Below are positions 13,344-26,509 of a stretch of 64,000 bases of DNA, in pieces. This DNA comes from Aulostomus chinensis. Lineage: Eukaryota; Chordata; Actinopteri; Syngnathiformes; Aulostomidae. Made by a program: the position numbers and the translations under genes. Each line of letters starts with the position of its first letter. The stretch's first letter is position 1. The notes under the pieces were generated by a model. That model made no database searches and was not told the origin of the DNA. It saw only the letters and a list, made by a program, of their open reading frames with translations. The stretch is from the NCBI GenBank assembly GCA_037954235.1, contig JBBMOA010000017.1, positions 13,918,527-13,982,526 on the forward strand. Direction: 5' to 3'.

Positions 13344-14246
13344 TGAGAATGAGACACACTGGCAGAGAAGAAAGCCACCCTTATGCTGGGGGAGTTAACC
13401 TTAAGAGCTGCACTTCCATCGAGTGTAAAGAGGTGCTCTTTGTTCCCTCCTCTCATCTGATCCAGCCTTTACCTCTGCAGCCAAGAGGTGTGTGTGTTTG
13501 TGTTACCAGTGGCAGGTTGTTTGAAGCCGCTCTGACGGTTCTTTTGGTGCTCTCCAGGAAACGTTTGTCTGTGCATTGGATGAGCTCCTCCAGATGTTCC
13601 TGTGGATGTGTGTGCCCGGCTAGTATGTCTGAATGTATGCACGCGTGTGTTTAGATAGAACCGGAGAGGAAGGGGGCCATGTCCCAATTAGAGATGGGTA
13701 AACTGTTGATGTAAAATAAACTAAAGCTAACATTTACAGGCCGTGACTCTGTGATGTCTCCCATTGTGACTTCAGTCAACACTGTGGCATCAAGTGTAAA
13801 GCGCCGCTCAGACATGAGACGAGTCTGAGGGATTGTTTTTAAATTCCACATTATAGTTTCCAAAGAGCACTCCAGTGTCCTAAACACATTTTAGGAAATG
13901 GTAAGAACAAGATCTGTAGCTGACCCGGGAGTTTGTCTTCCCTATGGACAAAGACATGAGTTAATATATGATTTCCCTTTGTGAAAACAGAGTCCAGCAA
14001 AACAGACGAAATATCACTTTAATGGCCTACAAGAGCCAAATCTGACTGTGCAGAAGGTATAGACACACACTGTCCCAATGGCAAAGAGGTCCATCGCTGA
14101 TGAGAGAAAAAAAAACAAAAACGACCTGTTTCTCTGTGGGTGCTGTAGAACAGAGAAATGGTTCAGGGAAAGATGAAAAAAAGATGAGATGTTGGTTTTG
14201 CAGAATACTAAGTCATCAATATATATGCAAAGGTACAATTTGTTTA

Positions 14247-14247
<1 letters not shown>

Positions 14248-14280
<33 letters not shown>

Positions 14281-14300
14281 ATACACAAACACACACACAC
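14248..14300 (+). repeat. (CA)n microsatellite, interrupted
   Basis: A CA array at 14,248-14,278, a short GAATACACAA interruption, then CA to 14,300. Confidence 0.92.
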
Positions 14301-15495
14301 CTCCTCTCTATCCCGACTGCATCTCACAGTCCTCATCAGCAGGTAGTGTTTGCTTGAATGTCTAAACTCTCCGATGTTTTCAGCTCTTGTGGACAAGTGG
14401 AGCTTCATTCAGGTTCATTCATGACTTTGGAATAATTTATGAATTATTCATTGATTTAATTTCTGATGACAGCCGGGCAAACTTCACCTGCCCGTGAGGA
14501 CTGCGCGATACGGTCGATGGTTCCAGTCATAAGAACCTTCTGTCAACAGCCTTGAAATGTTTTTCTTTCGGAGAGAAATTTCTTGAAATCTACAATATTT
14601 CCTCCTATGAATTACATATCAGGCTGCAGTCAGCCCGCGTATGATCATCCATTACTTTTAGTCGAGCCCTTAATTTCGCACTTATTCAACAATATATACC
14701 AAAAAATGATTATCATTCCATGCTCATGATGTTTTTGGTTGTTACATGTTCAGATGTCAAAAGTAAGATAAAATAAAAAAAAATCTATTCCTACAAATTA
14801 AGTTTTTGCTGCAGTCATAACAAAAAAAAAAAACATATTGATTATTTTTAATTTGGGAATCTTAATTCCCAAACACATCTCATACAAAGATGAGTATATA
14901 AAGACACTCTGATGGAGCTGCCATTGCTGATAGTTTACTGTTCTATCAAATTGGTGTGATTTCCACTGTTAATGTGTGAGTCTGTTGGTTTGATATGTGC
15001 TTTTGTTCGTGCCTTGCTGTTCGGGAGCCCGTACGTGTTCATCTACAGAAAAAAATTCCGACCTTCCTCTTGTTGTGAGGAGCCACACTTAAACTATGAC
15101 CTCATTTGGAATGGTGAGCACCTGCAGAGTGCAAACAATTATCCCATTAGTGCTAAGAGGGGCTGCTTCAGCTCACCTAGAGGAGCTCTTATCCCCGCCC
15201 ATCACTACCCCTGCACCACTGAACCCTTCAATTCTCAAGTCTGACGCTTTGGTTTCTCCCCTCCGGATCCCACATCTGAAGTTGGGAAGTATCTTGGAGG
15301 TGCGGTAGCACTCAGAGGGGGTACAGATGGGGATCAGTGGTGCTCTGCTGGTTGATAAAGCTCTAACAAAAAGGGCCTTCCCTGGTAGAGACAGACGGAC
15401 CGACCCGCACACACCTGGATGGCCAGGGAAATCACATGATGGCTTGCAGCGCTTCAAAGACGCTTTGCCACCTGGGCTCATCGCTGGGAATAAGG

Positions 15496-15497
<2 letters not shown>

Positions 15498-15559
<62 letters not shown>
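15498..15559 (+). repeat. (GT)n microsatellite
   Basis: About 31 uninterrupted GT units, followed within 20 bases by a short CA run, so the strands could fold back locally. Confidence 0.96.
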
Positions 15560-15560
<1 letters not shown>

Positions 15561-15688
15561 ACATCCTCAAACACACACACACTGAAAAGGTTTAAACGTC
15601 TCAGTGATTGAAGTCCTATTTATCTCAATGATAGACACACAGACACAAGCAGCTCTACATCCACATGAAGAGACCAAAAAACACTTAA

Positions 15689-15730
15689 CACACACACACA
15701 CACACTCACACACACACACACACACACACA
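15689..15730 (+). repeat. (CA)n microsatellite
   Basis: About 21 CA units with one TC interruption. Confidence 0.92.
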
Positions 15731-16844
15731 GAGCCATCCACAGATACATGTACAAACATACACACACATACAGCTCCACAGTGAGGCTGGGAACCTGGGT
15801 GCAGGGCTGCTGTAGGAGCTGTTTGAAGCCAGCTGTCACAACCTGACAGCCTGTTGTTTTAGAGGCCTTTGGTATGGCCGAGGGGCCGAGGGGAGAAAAA
15901 CAACACCAGGAATGTGTACAAGTCAGGACCCAACAGTAAATCCTTCGTCCGTTTCCTTTCTCCCAGTGCAGACGTAGGGGAGCGGGGTCGTCCAAGGGAG
16001 AGAGAAGAGGGACGTGGGAGTGCCTTGAGTCTCCCAATCGAGCCACCGAAGTGATCTCGTTCTCACCCGCTACTTTTTCTCACACCTTGTCTATCTTGTT
16101 TGTCATCTATTATTCCTCTGGTTTAGCCGTGTTCTTTCTTTCAATTCTAATCTCTTAACTCCTCAGTTCTGCGTCAAGCCTGCGCTTCATTGTATTTATT
16201 TGATCGTGCAGCTGTTTATCCCTTGGCTGTCTTCATTAGAGATTGGGGGAAGGGTAAGTAACAGACACATATTTTTGGAGTGATGGATGGAACAACATCC
16301 ACAAAAATGACATATTACAAACACAAAAATATACAACAACATGCAAGTGCATCTATATTAGGCACTCGCAGATGTGGGAAAGTTGGTCTTAGTGCAAAAA
16401 TAAGTCAATAACATGTACAGTCACAGAACACAAAACGTCTCATGAAAGCATTGTGGGACGAGGGTGTGATGTTGCATTGAGTACACACTGTACCAAAAGG
16501 TTGTACTTCTTGTAAAATAATGATTTGGAAAGCTCTTTGGCATCTCTTCTCCTCCTGCAGTTGCCATCCCAACATCTTGTCATATATTCTCACTCTTTTC
16601 TTTCGATTTAATTTCAGTAGACAAAGCTCACATCCTGACTCTGATCTTTCCTCACTTAAGTGTTCCGCTCTGACTTCTCGCTCAGTTTTTCCCAGTACGT
16701 GACTGTAGCCTTTAATCTCTATGCATCACCGCTGTTGTATGGTATAAATAAATGTGAGAACACACTAACTTTCATGTGACACCATTTTTTTTCCTTTTGG
16801 TAAAGGTGATATTAAGTATTTAATGCCTGTTGGATTCAGTACGT

Positions 16845-16881
16845 GTACATTTGTGTGTGTATGTGTGTGCCTTCGTGTGTG

Positions 16882-16911
<30 letters not shown>
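16845..16911 (+). repeat. interrupted (GT)n microsatellite
   Basis: GT units with several interruptions, then a clean run at 16,885-16,911. Confidence 0.88.
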
Positions 16912-16912
<1 letters not shown>

Positions 16913-17496
16913 GGAGTACCATTCAGGTTCACATACCAGGCTGAAATTAGAGACGGCAGTGGGGGACAAAGGAAGTGTTGCCAATAGGTAAAGAATAAGG
17001 TTTAAATAAAACTTGTGTCCATGGATATGCAATGGTTTGCAAGGCAATGTGTGATGTAAATTTCATTGGAGGGTCTATTTGACTGTCCTGTACTGGGCAA
17101 CATCTTGTGATTGCCCGGACTTGATGACACAAAAAAATGCTACAAGACTGCATTTGAGATGGCAAGCAAAAAATGAATACAAACTTTGTCAAGAGGTTGA
17201 CTTCGCTGAGAGGTCGAGTGAGGGATTTGTCACTACCTACATTGAAATTCTTCATTAAAAAGACAAAGCCGCACATGTTGCATGTTTTTCGCCGTTATTC
17301 AGTCATCGATGTGTAGTGTGCAGGAGGAATAAGTCTTCTTGTGGACACCAAACTACAGTGTGTGTGTGGAATGCGTCCTCTGAGCAAACACCATAATGTG
17401 GTATAATTTAGGGTTAGTCTCCAGGAAATAAAAAGAAGAAAAAAAAAACACCAAAGTTGCTAAAGTAAACATGTGCATGCTCAAAAAGACACCTTC

Positions 17497-17500
<4 letters not shown>

Positions 17501-17558
<58 letters not shown>
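17501..17558 (+). repeat. (AC)n microsatellite
   Basis: 29 uninterrupted AC units. Confidence 0.96.
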
Positions 17559-17562
<4 letters not shown>

Positions 17563-18555
17563 AACGGGATGGGTACAACCAAAGCCATGACCTTGGTGGT
17601 CCATTCTGCTATACATCATTGTTCTCAACACTCCTCAAACTCATCCGTGTGCTTTGAACTAAATGCGGTTCACTGAACAAGAAGCTGCCTCCCTATTGGG
17701 ATACGCAGAGAAACCCAGAAAGTCACCACAAACTCTGCAGTGAAACTTTATGGGGCTCTCAAAGGAAAGTATAACAGATGTTAGAAAGAGTTCTCTTTTA
17801 CATGCCATTGTCCAGGCAGGTCTGCCTTGTCCTCTGGGGTGCACAGTATCTCTGAGAACAGCCTCCCCGTCACACATACCGTGGCTTCACATCATCATTG
17901 TGGCACTGAAATAAGGACTAGATCTGACTTAGCATGGAATGTGTAATAGTTTAGTTATACACTCTTTTAGTTTGCATTTTTGTAGGCTTTAGTTCTGTTC
18001 TTTTTATTGTTGTGTTTCTCGTTTGTGGCTTGGTTTTGATTAATCCAGACGGATCCTGTTTTATTTTGACAGCACTTCCCTCTTGTCTCTTGGCTTGCTT
18101 GACACTTTCTTTCTTTGTCAGTTTCCCACCTTTTCTGAGAGCTTCACCTGAGTCTCGCCAGTTGGTTTGTCTTGATCAACGCCAACTCTGTTCCTAGAGT
18201 TCCTCACCCAGTCAGTTCATCTCATCTTGTACAGCTCTATAGTCTTTGCAAAAATTCAAGGCAAAACCATCACAATGGGACGCTGTTGGTGTGTGAATGC
18301 GCTCATACTTTCGCCTGTACTCAGGCTCAACGTGGCTCAGATAACGTTTGGGTTCGCACTGCTGGAATAATGTGGCCTTCACACCTGCAGCAGAACTGCC
18401 TCTCCGAATCACCCAGCAGGCCTGTTAATGCCACGTCTGAACGGAGCCAGTGACTAATCAGGTGCCTTGGTAATTACATCATATCCATGAGAGAAATGGG
18501 AGTGAGAGGTCTGACAGTAACATGCTGTTTACACAATTAGAGGGATACATCTGAT

Positions 18556-18597
18556 GTGTTGTGTGAGTGTGTGTGTGTGCGCGTGTGTGTGTGTGTG
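18556..18597 (+). repeat. (GT)n microsatellite, interrupted
   Basis: GT units with an internal GCGC change. Confidence 0.9.
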
Positions 18598-19027
18598 GAC
18601 AGAAAGCATTTGTTCCCTCCCTACCCTACATGTAAATACAGTTGTCTGATAATCAAGCACCTGATCCAACATTACTCCCTTCTCTCCTCCTGACGTGGCC
18701 GGACAGAATGAGCTATTGAGATGAAGACAAAGGGCGACAGAAAGAGAAACAAAAAAGAGAAAGTGCAAAGGAGAAATGAAGGAGCGGAAACTGTGGACAT
18801 GAAGGCGAAACGATGAGGAAAATCTGACTAGAACCCTGTGCCTTTAAACGTTTCTTGGTGGTGGCAGAACTGGAAGGAAACAGATACAGAAACAGAACAA
18901 CATGGTGATTTTTATATATTTAAAATCAAAGATTTGATTCTCTTTGACAGTACCAAAATAACCCAAATTTCAACGTAGGTTTAAAGGGTGCCCTCAAATC
19001 ATCAGCCATTTTTGAAAGAATTGTGAT

Positions 19028-19927
19028 CAGTGTTGGGACTAACGCGTTATTGCGTTATTAGTTACTGCCAAAAAAGTAACTCTGGCAGTAACTAATAATC
19101 AAACGCATTATTTTTAAAATTCAATAACTCAGTTATAGTTACTAAACGATCCGTTTATTAGTTTATTTTACGTTATTTTACTATCTCGGCTGAGCCACTG
19201 TGTTTACGTCCTGTGTCCGGGGGGGGGCTTGGGGGAAGTGCAAGAGACAGGAGGAGAGTGAGCTGCGCTGTGGGGGGGGGTGTTTGTTTACAACAGCAAG
19301 AACATGCAAGACATCATGGCGGAACCTAGAGCGAGTTTCTTCGCGTGGAAGTACGCTCACTACTTCTCCTTCGTTGAGCAGTAGGAGAAAAATGTTTATG
19401 TTAAATGCAACTTGTGTCTCGGAACTAAGACCCTCTCTGCGGCCGCAAACAGCAGCTCTAATCTATTGAAGCATCCAGGCACGCAGCATGCGACGGCGAC
19501 GAAACTTGTTGCTAAAGCTAGCGGGTCAGGGACCGGCACAGATACCGACACGGATGTCACCTCACCCCGTGCACCTAAGCAACAGCGCCTGAGTTGTTCT
19601 TTTCAACGAGGGAGTGCTACTGCTAGACAGGCTAAAGTTAATCAATCAATCAATCAATCAATCACTTTGAAACATCTTAGCGTTTGTATAAATAGAGACC
19701 ATATTGCTTAGCAGAGTTCAGTTCAGTGATGAAAATGCATGTCCAGTAGTACAGAGCTTACAATGTTGACAGTTCTGAACTTTTTTTTTTGTATCTAAAT
19801 AGTTACTTTTCATAGTAATGCTTTACTTTTTGGTTTTAATAACCGAGTTAGTAACTGAGTTGCCTTTGAATTGCAGTAACTAGTAACTATAACTAATTAC
19901 TGTTTTTCAGTAACTAGCACATCAGTG
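19028..19927 (+). mobile_element. hAT-type DNA transposon, internally deleted
   Basis: The left end reads CAGTGTTGGGACTAACGCG, a hAT terminal repeat type common in fish. The right end, read in reverse, is CACTGATGTG, matching 7 of the first 10 bases. The element is flanked by an 8-bp duplication, ATTGTGAT (19,020-19,027) and ATTGCGAT (19,928-19,935), one change apart. Both ends also carry TAGTTACTG-type subterminal repeats in opposite orientation. The interior keeps the first coding part (BED zinc finger) but no transposase catalytic or dimerisation domain. At about 900 bp it cannot be autonomous. Confidence 0.8.
19316..19640 (+). pseudogene. broken BED zinc-finger exon of the hAT transposase
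   Basis: From the ATG at 19,316 the frame shows the features of a BED finger: the aromatic stretch FFAWKYAHYF, then VYVKCNLCLG with the CxxC pair, then SSSNLLKHPGTQH giving the H-x4-H pair. An in-frame TAG at 19,382 lies between the aromatic part and the cysteine pair, so the protein is interrupted. After about 19,620 the frame runs into a short (ATCA)n repeat and no transposase body follows. This is a relic, not a host gene. Confidence 0.65.
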
Positions 19928-19935
19928 ATTGCGAT

Positions 19936-22900
19936 CTGCACCTTTATATCGCAGCAGTTATTCAAGCTACTTGTTACATTACAGAACTTCTAGTGATGTG
20001 GAAATCGCAATTGTTTTAAAACGTCAAGTTTATAGCTTTGGACCACCCTCTCCCAATTGGAAGTAGCCTCCAAATTCTGATTTTATGTATAACGAACATG
20101 CTATTAAGTAAATAAGGATCAAAGTAAACATTCAAGATTTGCATATTAAAGTGATTTTTCAATGCTTTGAGTGGTTGAGTATAGTTGTGAGTAATGTATA
20201 TTAAAAAAGGCTTTAACATTTTAAGAACCTTTCCTATAAGGTGAAATGTTTACCATGAATTGAATCCTTAATATATAATCTGATGCCTCAACCAACATTT
20301 TTTGTTGAAAACAAAGCCAAAACACATGGTATTCTGTTTTAGAACTAAACATTTCTCTTTCGGGTATTTCTGACGAAAATTATGTGAATAATGTGTCTTT
20401 TAACAGAACTTGGATGGGTACAGGGAAAAGAGTAAACAAAGTAGAAATCTATATGACATTTCTGTTTTACGTTTGATTAAAATAATAGTTTAAATTGTCC
20501 AACTTAAAGCTCTCAACTTGTAAAATACTCACTGATGAATCTAATCTCACACTTGTCCCTCACAATGCCAATGACCTGTCTGCAGACTGACCTACATACA
20601 AAAAATATATATTTATTTACAAAGAGTATAGCCAACTATTTCAGAGACACATTCTTCACCGTGATGTCAATCCTACAAGGACATCAATAATAAACATGTA
20701 CAGCTAGGACACAGCATAGTCTCTTGACAGCTGCTCTCGCTTGTTTATGTGGGGCTTGTACATAAATGCTAACATGGGGGTCTCCAAGTTTCCAGTCTCA
20801 TATCAGAGCCTGACCCTAAATCTGAACCCCTTTCCCAGACAGGCTGCAGTCTGCTCTGCCCTGTGGGACCACTGCTGGCCTTGGGAGTTGCCCCCTGGCC
20901 AGAGGTCTAGCGCACCCCCACCCCTTCATAGGCCTCTGCATTGCCTTGTTCAGCCTCAGTCCTTGGGGAGTCGTGTTAAGAACCCCCCCCCTCCGTCTGC
21001 GGTTCTCTCACCACCAGGAAACAGGGGCCTTCTCCTGCACCTCTCGGCTGCAACATTTGACAGCTAATATTTTTCTGCCGAATCCACGTCTGTAATCCGC
21101 ACTTCCATGTAGGGATCCCGTTACGACCTGTCTTGAGTAGGCCAGCTGTTCAAACATGGTGATTAATTAAAGGAATTCTGTTTGTAAAACAATCCTCGAC
21201 CTCTCTTTCTCTCCTCCCATCTCATGCTCTCTACCTTCATCCTGCACACTCCCTCTCTCTCTCTCTCTCTGTCCTGCTTCATCATCACTCTTTCTTTCTC
21301 CCTCTCTTCCTGGTTGGCTCCCTCTGGACTCCCAGTTCATCTTGTCCAAGCATGGCCAGTGGTTAGTCCTCACTGAGACCACAGAGCGCAGAGTTTGCGG
21401 TCTCCTTGCATTAAGACTGATTCTCCCTGAGGTACTACGCATTAGCAAGACAAACATCTCAAATAAAGGCGGGTGAGACAGGCGAGTGTATGTGTGTACA
21501 TATGCGCAATTGGATGAGTGTGTGTATGATAACTGATAGTGAGGCGGAGATGGAACACTTAGAGAGCCAGGAAAGTTCGCAGTGAGGATGTTTTTTTATT
21601 GCTCCATGCCTTGTAGCAGGTGAGTTCTCTGGTTGCCAATTTTGGAGCTGGACACTGACTCCCTGCCTCCCCCCTCGATCTCTGGATCTCTGTGGTTTCC
21701 GTGAGTAGTGCAGGTGCTTGCTATTCATCACAGACTGAGACAGATGCCTCAACTCCCATCAGGATGCAGCGCATGGTGACCTCGCTCGTTCACACCGTCC
21801 TGCAGCGTTGGGGTAAAAGGTCACATGGGCTTCAAGAAGCACTGAGGCAGCCTGCTCACACACTTTTGCTACACACTCTTGCACAGCTGTCTCATCACAG
21901 GGTCCCTGGAGCACATAAACCCCTGACTAAAGTGCTTGGAGAAACTAGAGAGGCTGGAGTGCTTGCAGGACATGTACCACTCCGGTGAAAACACACCACA
22001 GACTTGGTCCAAGATGTAAACAGCTTGGGCCGCACCTCGTACACATGAGACACGCACAGACCCAGTGCTCTTAACTGTAGTCTGTCCACAAATGTGCACA
22101 GATGTTTCATCACAAGACACAAAAGAGGCCATAAAACCAATTGGACCAAAACCCATTGCACACACGACCTTACATATGCCTTGGATTCGGTTCTCTCCCT
22201 AAAAAGCCAACAGGGAGTTTTTGAAAGTATTTCTATTAGGAGTCTGGGTTTTGTCTGTCTAACAACATCTGTTGTGAAAAAGGACTTGGTGAAAGAATTA
22301 AGGCTAGGCCCTGGACAAGGGGCCTCGCTACCAGGGTTACTGAACAATTCTGCTTATGAGTGGCGTCAACACCACCTGGTTAGCTCACTTCTCAGGTCAA
22401 ACACATTTTGTCACTGGGTCAAGGACTGAGATGTTGCACCTGACCTCATCTGCGCCCCATCCTTGTCTTCGAGTCAGTTCCTGTGATGGGTACACTTGTA
22501 AAACCATCTTTTTGCTTTTGCAGGTTTTCTACAAAGAAAGTGATGGTATACGCTACCCACTGGGGTTCAGTCTCTATTTGGCACTGTGTTTTGATCTAAC
22601 TTCACTTTTCCATCCACCTTCTTTGCTGCAGTCTGGTCATAGATGTAACAGTTCCAACAGAGCACCTCAAATCTTCCCCTCCCTGGTCACATCAACCTGC
22701 ACTAACTGGGGGACCCTGAGGCATTCCCAGGCCAGCGCGGAGAAATAATCCTTTCTGGTCTACAGACTGCCCCCAGGAAGGACGCATCCTAGACTGATCC
22801 CAAACCACCTCAACTGGTTCCTTTCGAAGCAAAGGAGCAGGGGTTCATTCAAGTCCCTCATGCCTTAGCCCCTCACCTTATCCCTGAGGGGATGCCAGAA

Positions 22901-23489
22901 ACCCTCCTGAGGAAACAAGTTTGTCCACTTATATTGGTCATCTTGATGTTTCACTCATGACCACTGACTAGAAGGGGAACAAAGCCCAGCCATTTTAAAT
23001 ATCATTGATAACATTTTAGTCTTCTTATTAAAGCAACCGCACCCTAAAAGGCTTTCGTATGGAATGATTATGAAGCGCAAGGAGTATTTCCTTACGCTCT
23101 TATTCTGGTACCATGAGTCGCTCATTCCACCATCAGGGAACCACAAACAAGAACAGTCTGGACTGAGATTGTCTCATGTGTTGGGATGCCAGACAATGTT
23201 CCCTGAAGGAACACAGTGGGCGATAATGAGCATAAGCCTGCATGATTGAGTTCAAGTAGATGGGTGCAGAAGTAGGCAAGCATTAGTAACTTGAATTTGA
23301 TTCAGGTGGCCATGGAGCAGTGAAGTGCTGTTTCAGGTTAATTGAAAACCAGATGAGCCACCACATTCTGGGCTATTTGTAAGGATTCCACTGTGCTTTC
23401 TAGGAGATCCAGTGGAGAGTAATTTCAGGAGGTGATATGAAAGATTCTCATGGACTGAGTCAGGAGTTTATGTCTACAGTGGGCTTATA
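19936..23489. other. gene-free region
   Basis: No coding gene. The part 20,820-22,750 is less AT-rich with many short open frames (up to 150 codons on the minus strand at 21,895-22,347), but none shows family resemblance or splice-site context. A CT run lies at about 21,249-21,270. Confidence 0.5.
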
Positions 23490-23600
23490 CCTGGTTGATT
23501 TTCAAGAAAATTGGTGGAGGGGTTCACCATGGCCAAGGAAGAACCCATTAACTTTTGGTAACATTTTGAGAGTATTTAAAGTATTTTTTTTAGTGTTGTT
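23490..23600 (+). repeat. interspersed repeat, family shared with 60,452-60,668 (copy 1)
   Basis: The segment around 23,498-23,562 (AATTGGTGGAGGGGTTCACC, then CCAAGGAAGAACCCATT) matches, with changes, the segment at about 60,520-60,580 in the same orientation. I recognise the wording as a dispersed fish repeat of the type 'accaaacttggtgg ... ccaaggaagaacccatt', but I cannot name its class. The copy is partial. Confidence 0.5.
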
Positions 23601-25343
23601 GTCCTCGGAGCTGAAATTTTCACTATTGACACAATTTTTTTGGCTGATCGCATGTAAATGTAGGTTCTTTCAAACAATGTTACCACATCACCAAAAAAAG
23701 GCATGTGCATTTTCACCTTCTGAGTAACAAACTTAACCTCCAGCTACTCCACAGACTCCAATGTCAAGTCAGGCCAGGATTATCCAGAAGGAAATAAGAA
23801 ACTTGTATTCCCCACATAAATACAAATTGTTATCCTGTGACCACTGTTTTAGAAAGTAGTGTAGATGTGGTCTAACGAGAAGAGAATGTGCCTGCTTTAA
23901 ATGATTTGATGTTTCCTGGATTGTAGAAAAACAATGTCAAACTTGTTGCAAACAAAAATAGATCATGGGGAAGAGGGAATTAAAACAGGAAGTTGGAAAG
24001 CCTTATTCTTAAGGATTTTGCTTTCTAACTCACTGCATCCCTCTGTTCTTGACAGTGAAATCAAATGCTATCTTCTTCATCTGAGCTAAGCAAAGCAAGC
24101 GGATAGAAGGACATTGGGTCCAATGCTAAGCCAGCAGAGTTTACGATGGATAGGTGAAACTTAAAAGTTGAAATACATGGCTGCTGTGTGGCTTATAGCA
24201 GCTCAGGTTCCTCTACAAATCTGAATTCCAAACCTCTGAGATTCCAGGGAGGTATTAGGTGATTCTAACCGGAAATCCCCTCTCTGTGACCGCTGGCGTT
24301 TGTTTTCCTTAGCTGAGCTCCGAGATGGGTGGCATTGTGGGGGCCGATCCCCGCTCATTCTGTCTCCCACTTCCAGATGCCCAGGAAGGAATCGTTAGAG
24401 CTGCCTTCATGCCCGGTTGGCATCGTGTGGATCAGGTCCAGCTTCTAACATGCTGGGCTGCCCACTTTAGTTTGGAGTCCGCCCTCGTTCTCTCCCTTCC
24501 TCCATCCATCCTTCTTCCTCTTCCATTTGGCCCTGCAGCCAAGGTTGTACCACCATAAAGAAGGCTAACCATCCTCCGAGGCTGAAAAGCTGAAAGACTC
24601 CCCTGCATAATTACAAACAGACACATATTCACAATTTTGGCAAATTGGTGATCTCACACCTTTGCTCTGCTGGCTGCCTGACTGTTCCTAGGAGTGAGCC
24701 AAGGGGCAGGCATAGTCGAGAGGCGTATATGAGCAAGAACTTGGGCTGGGTCCCTGGCTGAATGTGGTAGTTAGAGAGGAGCAAATGCTGTTTTAATCAA
24801 AGCAAATGACAAACCTGTGTGGTGGTAATACCCGTTTTTTCCCCAAAAACAAAATATATGGAGAAGGAAGTGAAAAGTCCATAACAAATATGACTAATAT
24901 AAAGAATTATGAGAAGAAAAAGGAAAACAAGAAGGGAGAGAGAAGGAGTTGGTTGAAAGGGGAAAAAAAGAAAAGAGAAGGGAAAAACATCTTGAGCTGG
25001 AAGCGTTCCTTTATCCTGGCCAATCTCGGCTGCACCTGTGATGACAGCCCTTGTGTGCAGTGATTGTGTAACCTGGAATGAGGGGAAGGGGGGTTCGTGT
25101 GTGTGTAGATGGTGTAAGGGGCTATAGAGGGGGAGAAAATGACATAAAGCCCCCCCCCCCCAACTTGTAAATCCATGACAAGACCCAGACAGTCACCCTG
25201 AAACCCCCACCCAGTGTCCCCCTGCAGGGCATGGATGGGAGAAACCAGGGAAGGAGCTGGGGCAAAAAACGAACACACTCCCTCCCAAACTTCTTTTTAT
25301 CCATATTCCCCCTTGTAGCCCCATGCTTACCCTCACACACTTG

Positions 25344-25346
<3 letters not shown>
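23601..25346. other. gene-free region
   Basis: No coding gene. A nearly pure purine stretch lies at 24,900-24,990. The block 24,990-25,060 (GGCTGCACCTGTGATGACAG) is less AT-rich and could be regulatory, but there is no decisive evidence. A C run lies at 25,150-25,161. Confidence 0.5.
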
Positions 25347-25421
<75 letters not shown>

Positions 25422-25445
25422 AAAAACACACACACACACACACAC
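25347..25445 (+). repeat. (AC)n microsatellite, two blocks
   Basis: About 36 AC units, a TTGAAAA interruption near 25,420, then about nine more. Confidence 0.95.
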
Positions 25446-25635
25446 ATTATGTGGGGCAGTGCGTTTCCTCCATTCCGCACAAGCTGTTGTTTAAAATCAT
25501 AATAGTAACCAGACTGTAATCACATTATTGCACACATGGTGATTTTGACAAGTGGTGGGAGTCATGTGCTGAGGCTTTGGCAGGGTTAGCACACCATTCT
25601 CCCAGCTGTGAGCTCAGCCCCAACCCACCCCCCGA

Positions 25636-25668
25636 CACACACACACACACACATACACACACACACTC
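25636..25668 (+). repeat. (CA)n microsatellite
   Basis: About 16 CA units with one TA interruption. Confidence 0.9.
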
Positions 25669-25714
25669 AACCCCCCAAAGGCAATATGTTGCTCGGCTTT
25701 TTTCCACTGTAACC

Positions 25715-25925
25715 TGCATGCATTAGTGCAGCCTAATTTAAATCAGATTCCTGTAAATTATGGTTGCACATGTGCCTCGTAGAGAAACAACAGCCTCGCT
25801 TGTTTTGTTCAAACATATAAAACCATCTCTGTTTACATGTCCCTGACAAGCGACCTCTAATGGTCATGTGAATAATGACTTTTCACTCACTTCGGCGAAA
25901 GCAGAAATTGTGTGATGTTATTACA
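25715..25925. promoter_or_regulatory. candidate conserved non-coding element
   Basis: Repeat-free and motif-dense: GCATGCATTAGTGCAG at the left end, TAATTTAAAT (25,734-25,743) of homeodomain/POU type, TAAATTA (25,754-25,760), then CACATGTG E-box sequence. The texture is that of a vertebrate enhancer. No alignment is available here, so this is a prediction. Confidence 0.3.
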
Positions 25926-26509
25926 CTGTGTTGAAACATCTGGGAGGAAACATGTTTATTACTCTGCTGAAATGAGTTTTTTAGAGATTTTTGAATGCAA
26001 CTAAAAATAGGTCAAAATGTGACACAGGTTGTAAACAAGCTAACAGGGTGGTAAAACATATTTAAAGTGTTCCCCAAAACTGACATGTCAGTATCCATAA
26101 AAGTTTTTGCCTTCATGGTTCTACTTTGAAGTTATTCCGTGATTTCTCGTCTGATGAGGGATTATTTGTGACATTACAGATGGGTTGTAGTCAAGATCCC
26201 TTTAACTGCATCCAAGATGAGTTGGGTTGAGGGTGAGTCCTTTTGTAGTCATGCCAAAGGACCTAACACCTCATGTTGCGTGTTGCTGTGACTACAGTTG
26301 ACTCTCTTATCGCTGTATTTATACTTACTCCATCATCACTGGCTCAAACCTTAACAAGCTATTAAACCTGTGAATATTTCCACAAATCTCAAATAGTCAA
26401 TTTCTCAGAGAAAAGTCTCACATAAATAAACAATGTCGCTGGTTAATAAACTGTCTGATTCGTTCCTGTTCGGCCCATTTCAGGGTATTTTTAGCAGTGA
26501 CACTCTGTT
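25926..26509. other. gene-free region
   Basis: AT-rich unique sequence between the candidate element and the LINE relic; nothing recognised. Confidence 0.5.

Larger units (their letters stand above)
12986..19019. other. gene-free region rich in microsatellites
   Basis: No coding gene found. It contains a TATA/TATG-type simple repeat (13,241-13,343) and several CA/GT arrays listed separately. Remaining sequence is unique and AT-rich. A T/C-rich stretch at about 17,960-18,210 resembles degenerate retroelement ends but has no boundary I can define. Confidence 0.5.

Noticed and set aside
13187..13654. 155-codon plus-strand open frame
   Set aside because: Starts inside a TATG/TATA simple repeat (Tyr-Met-Ile runs) and has no family resemblance.
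15567..16046. 159-codon minus-strand open frame
   Set aside because: Much of it is CA/GT repeat read as Cys-Val; the rest has no recognisable feature.
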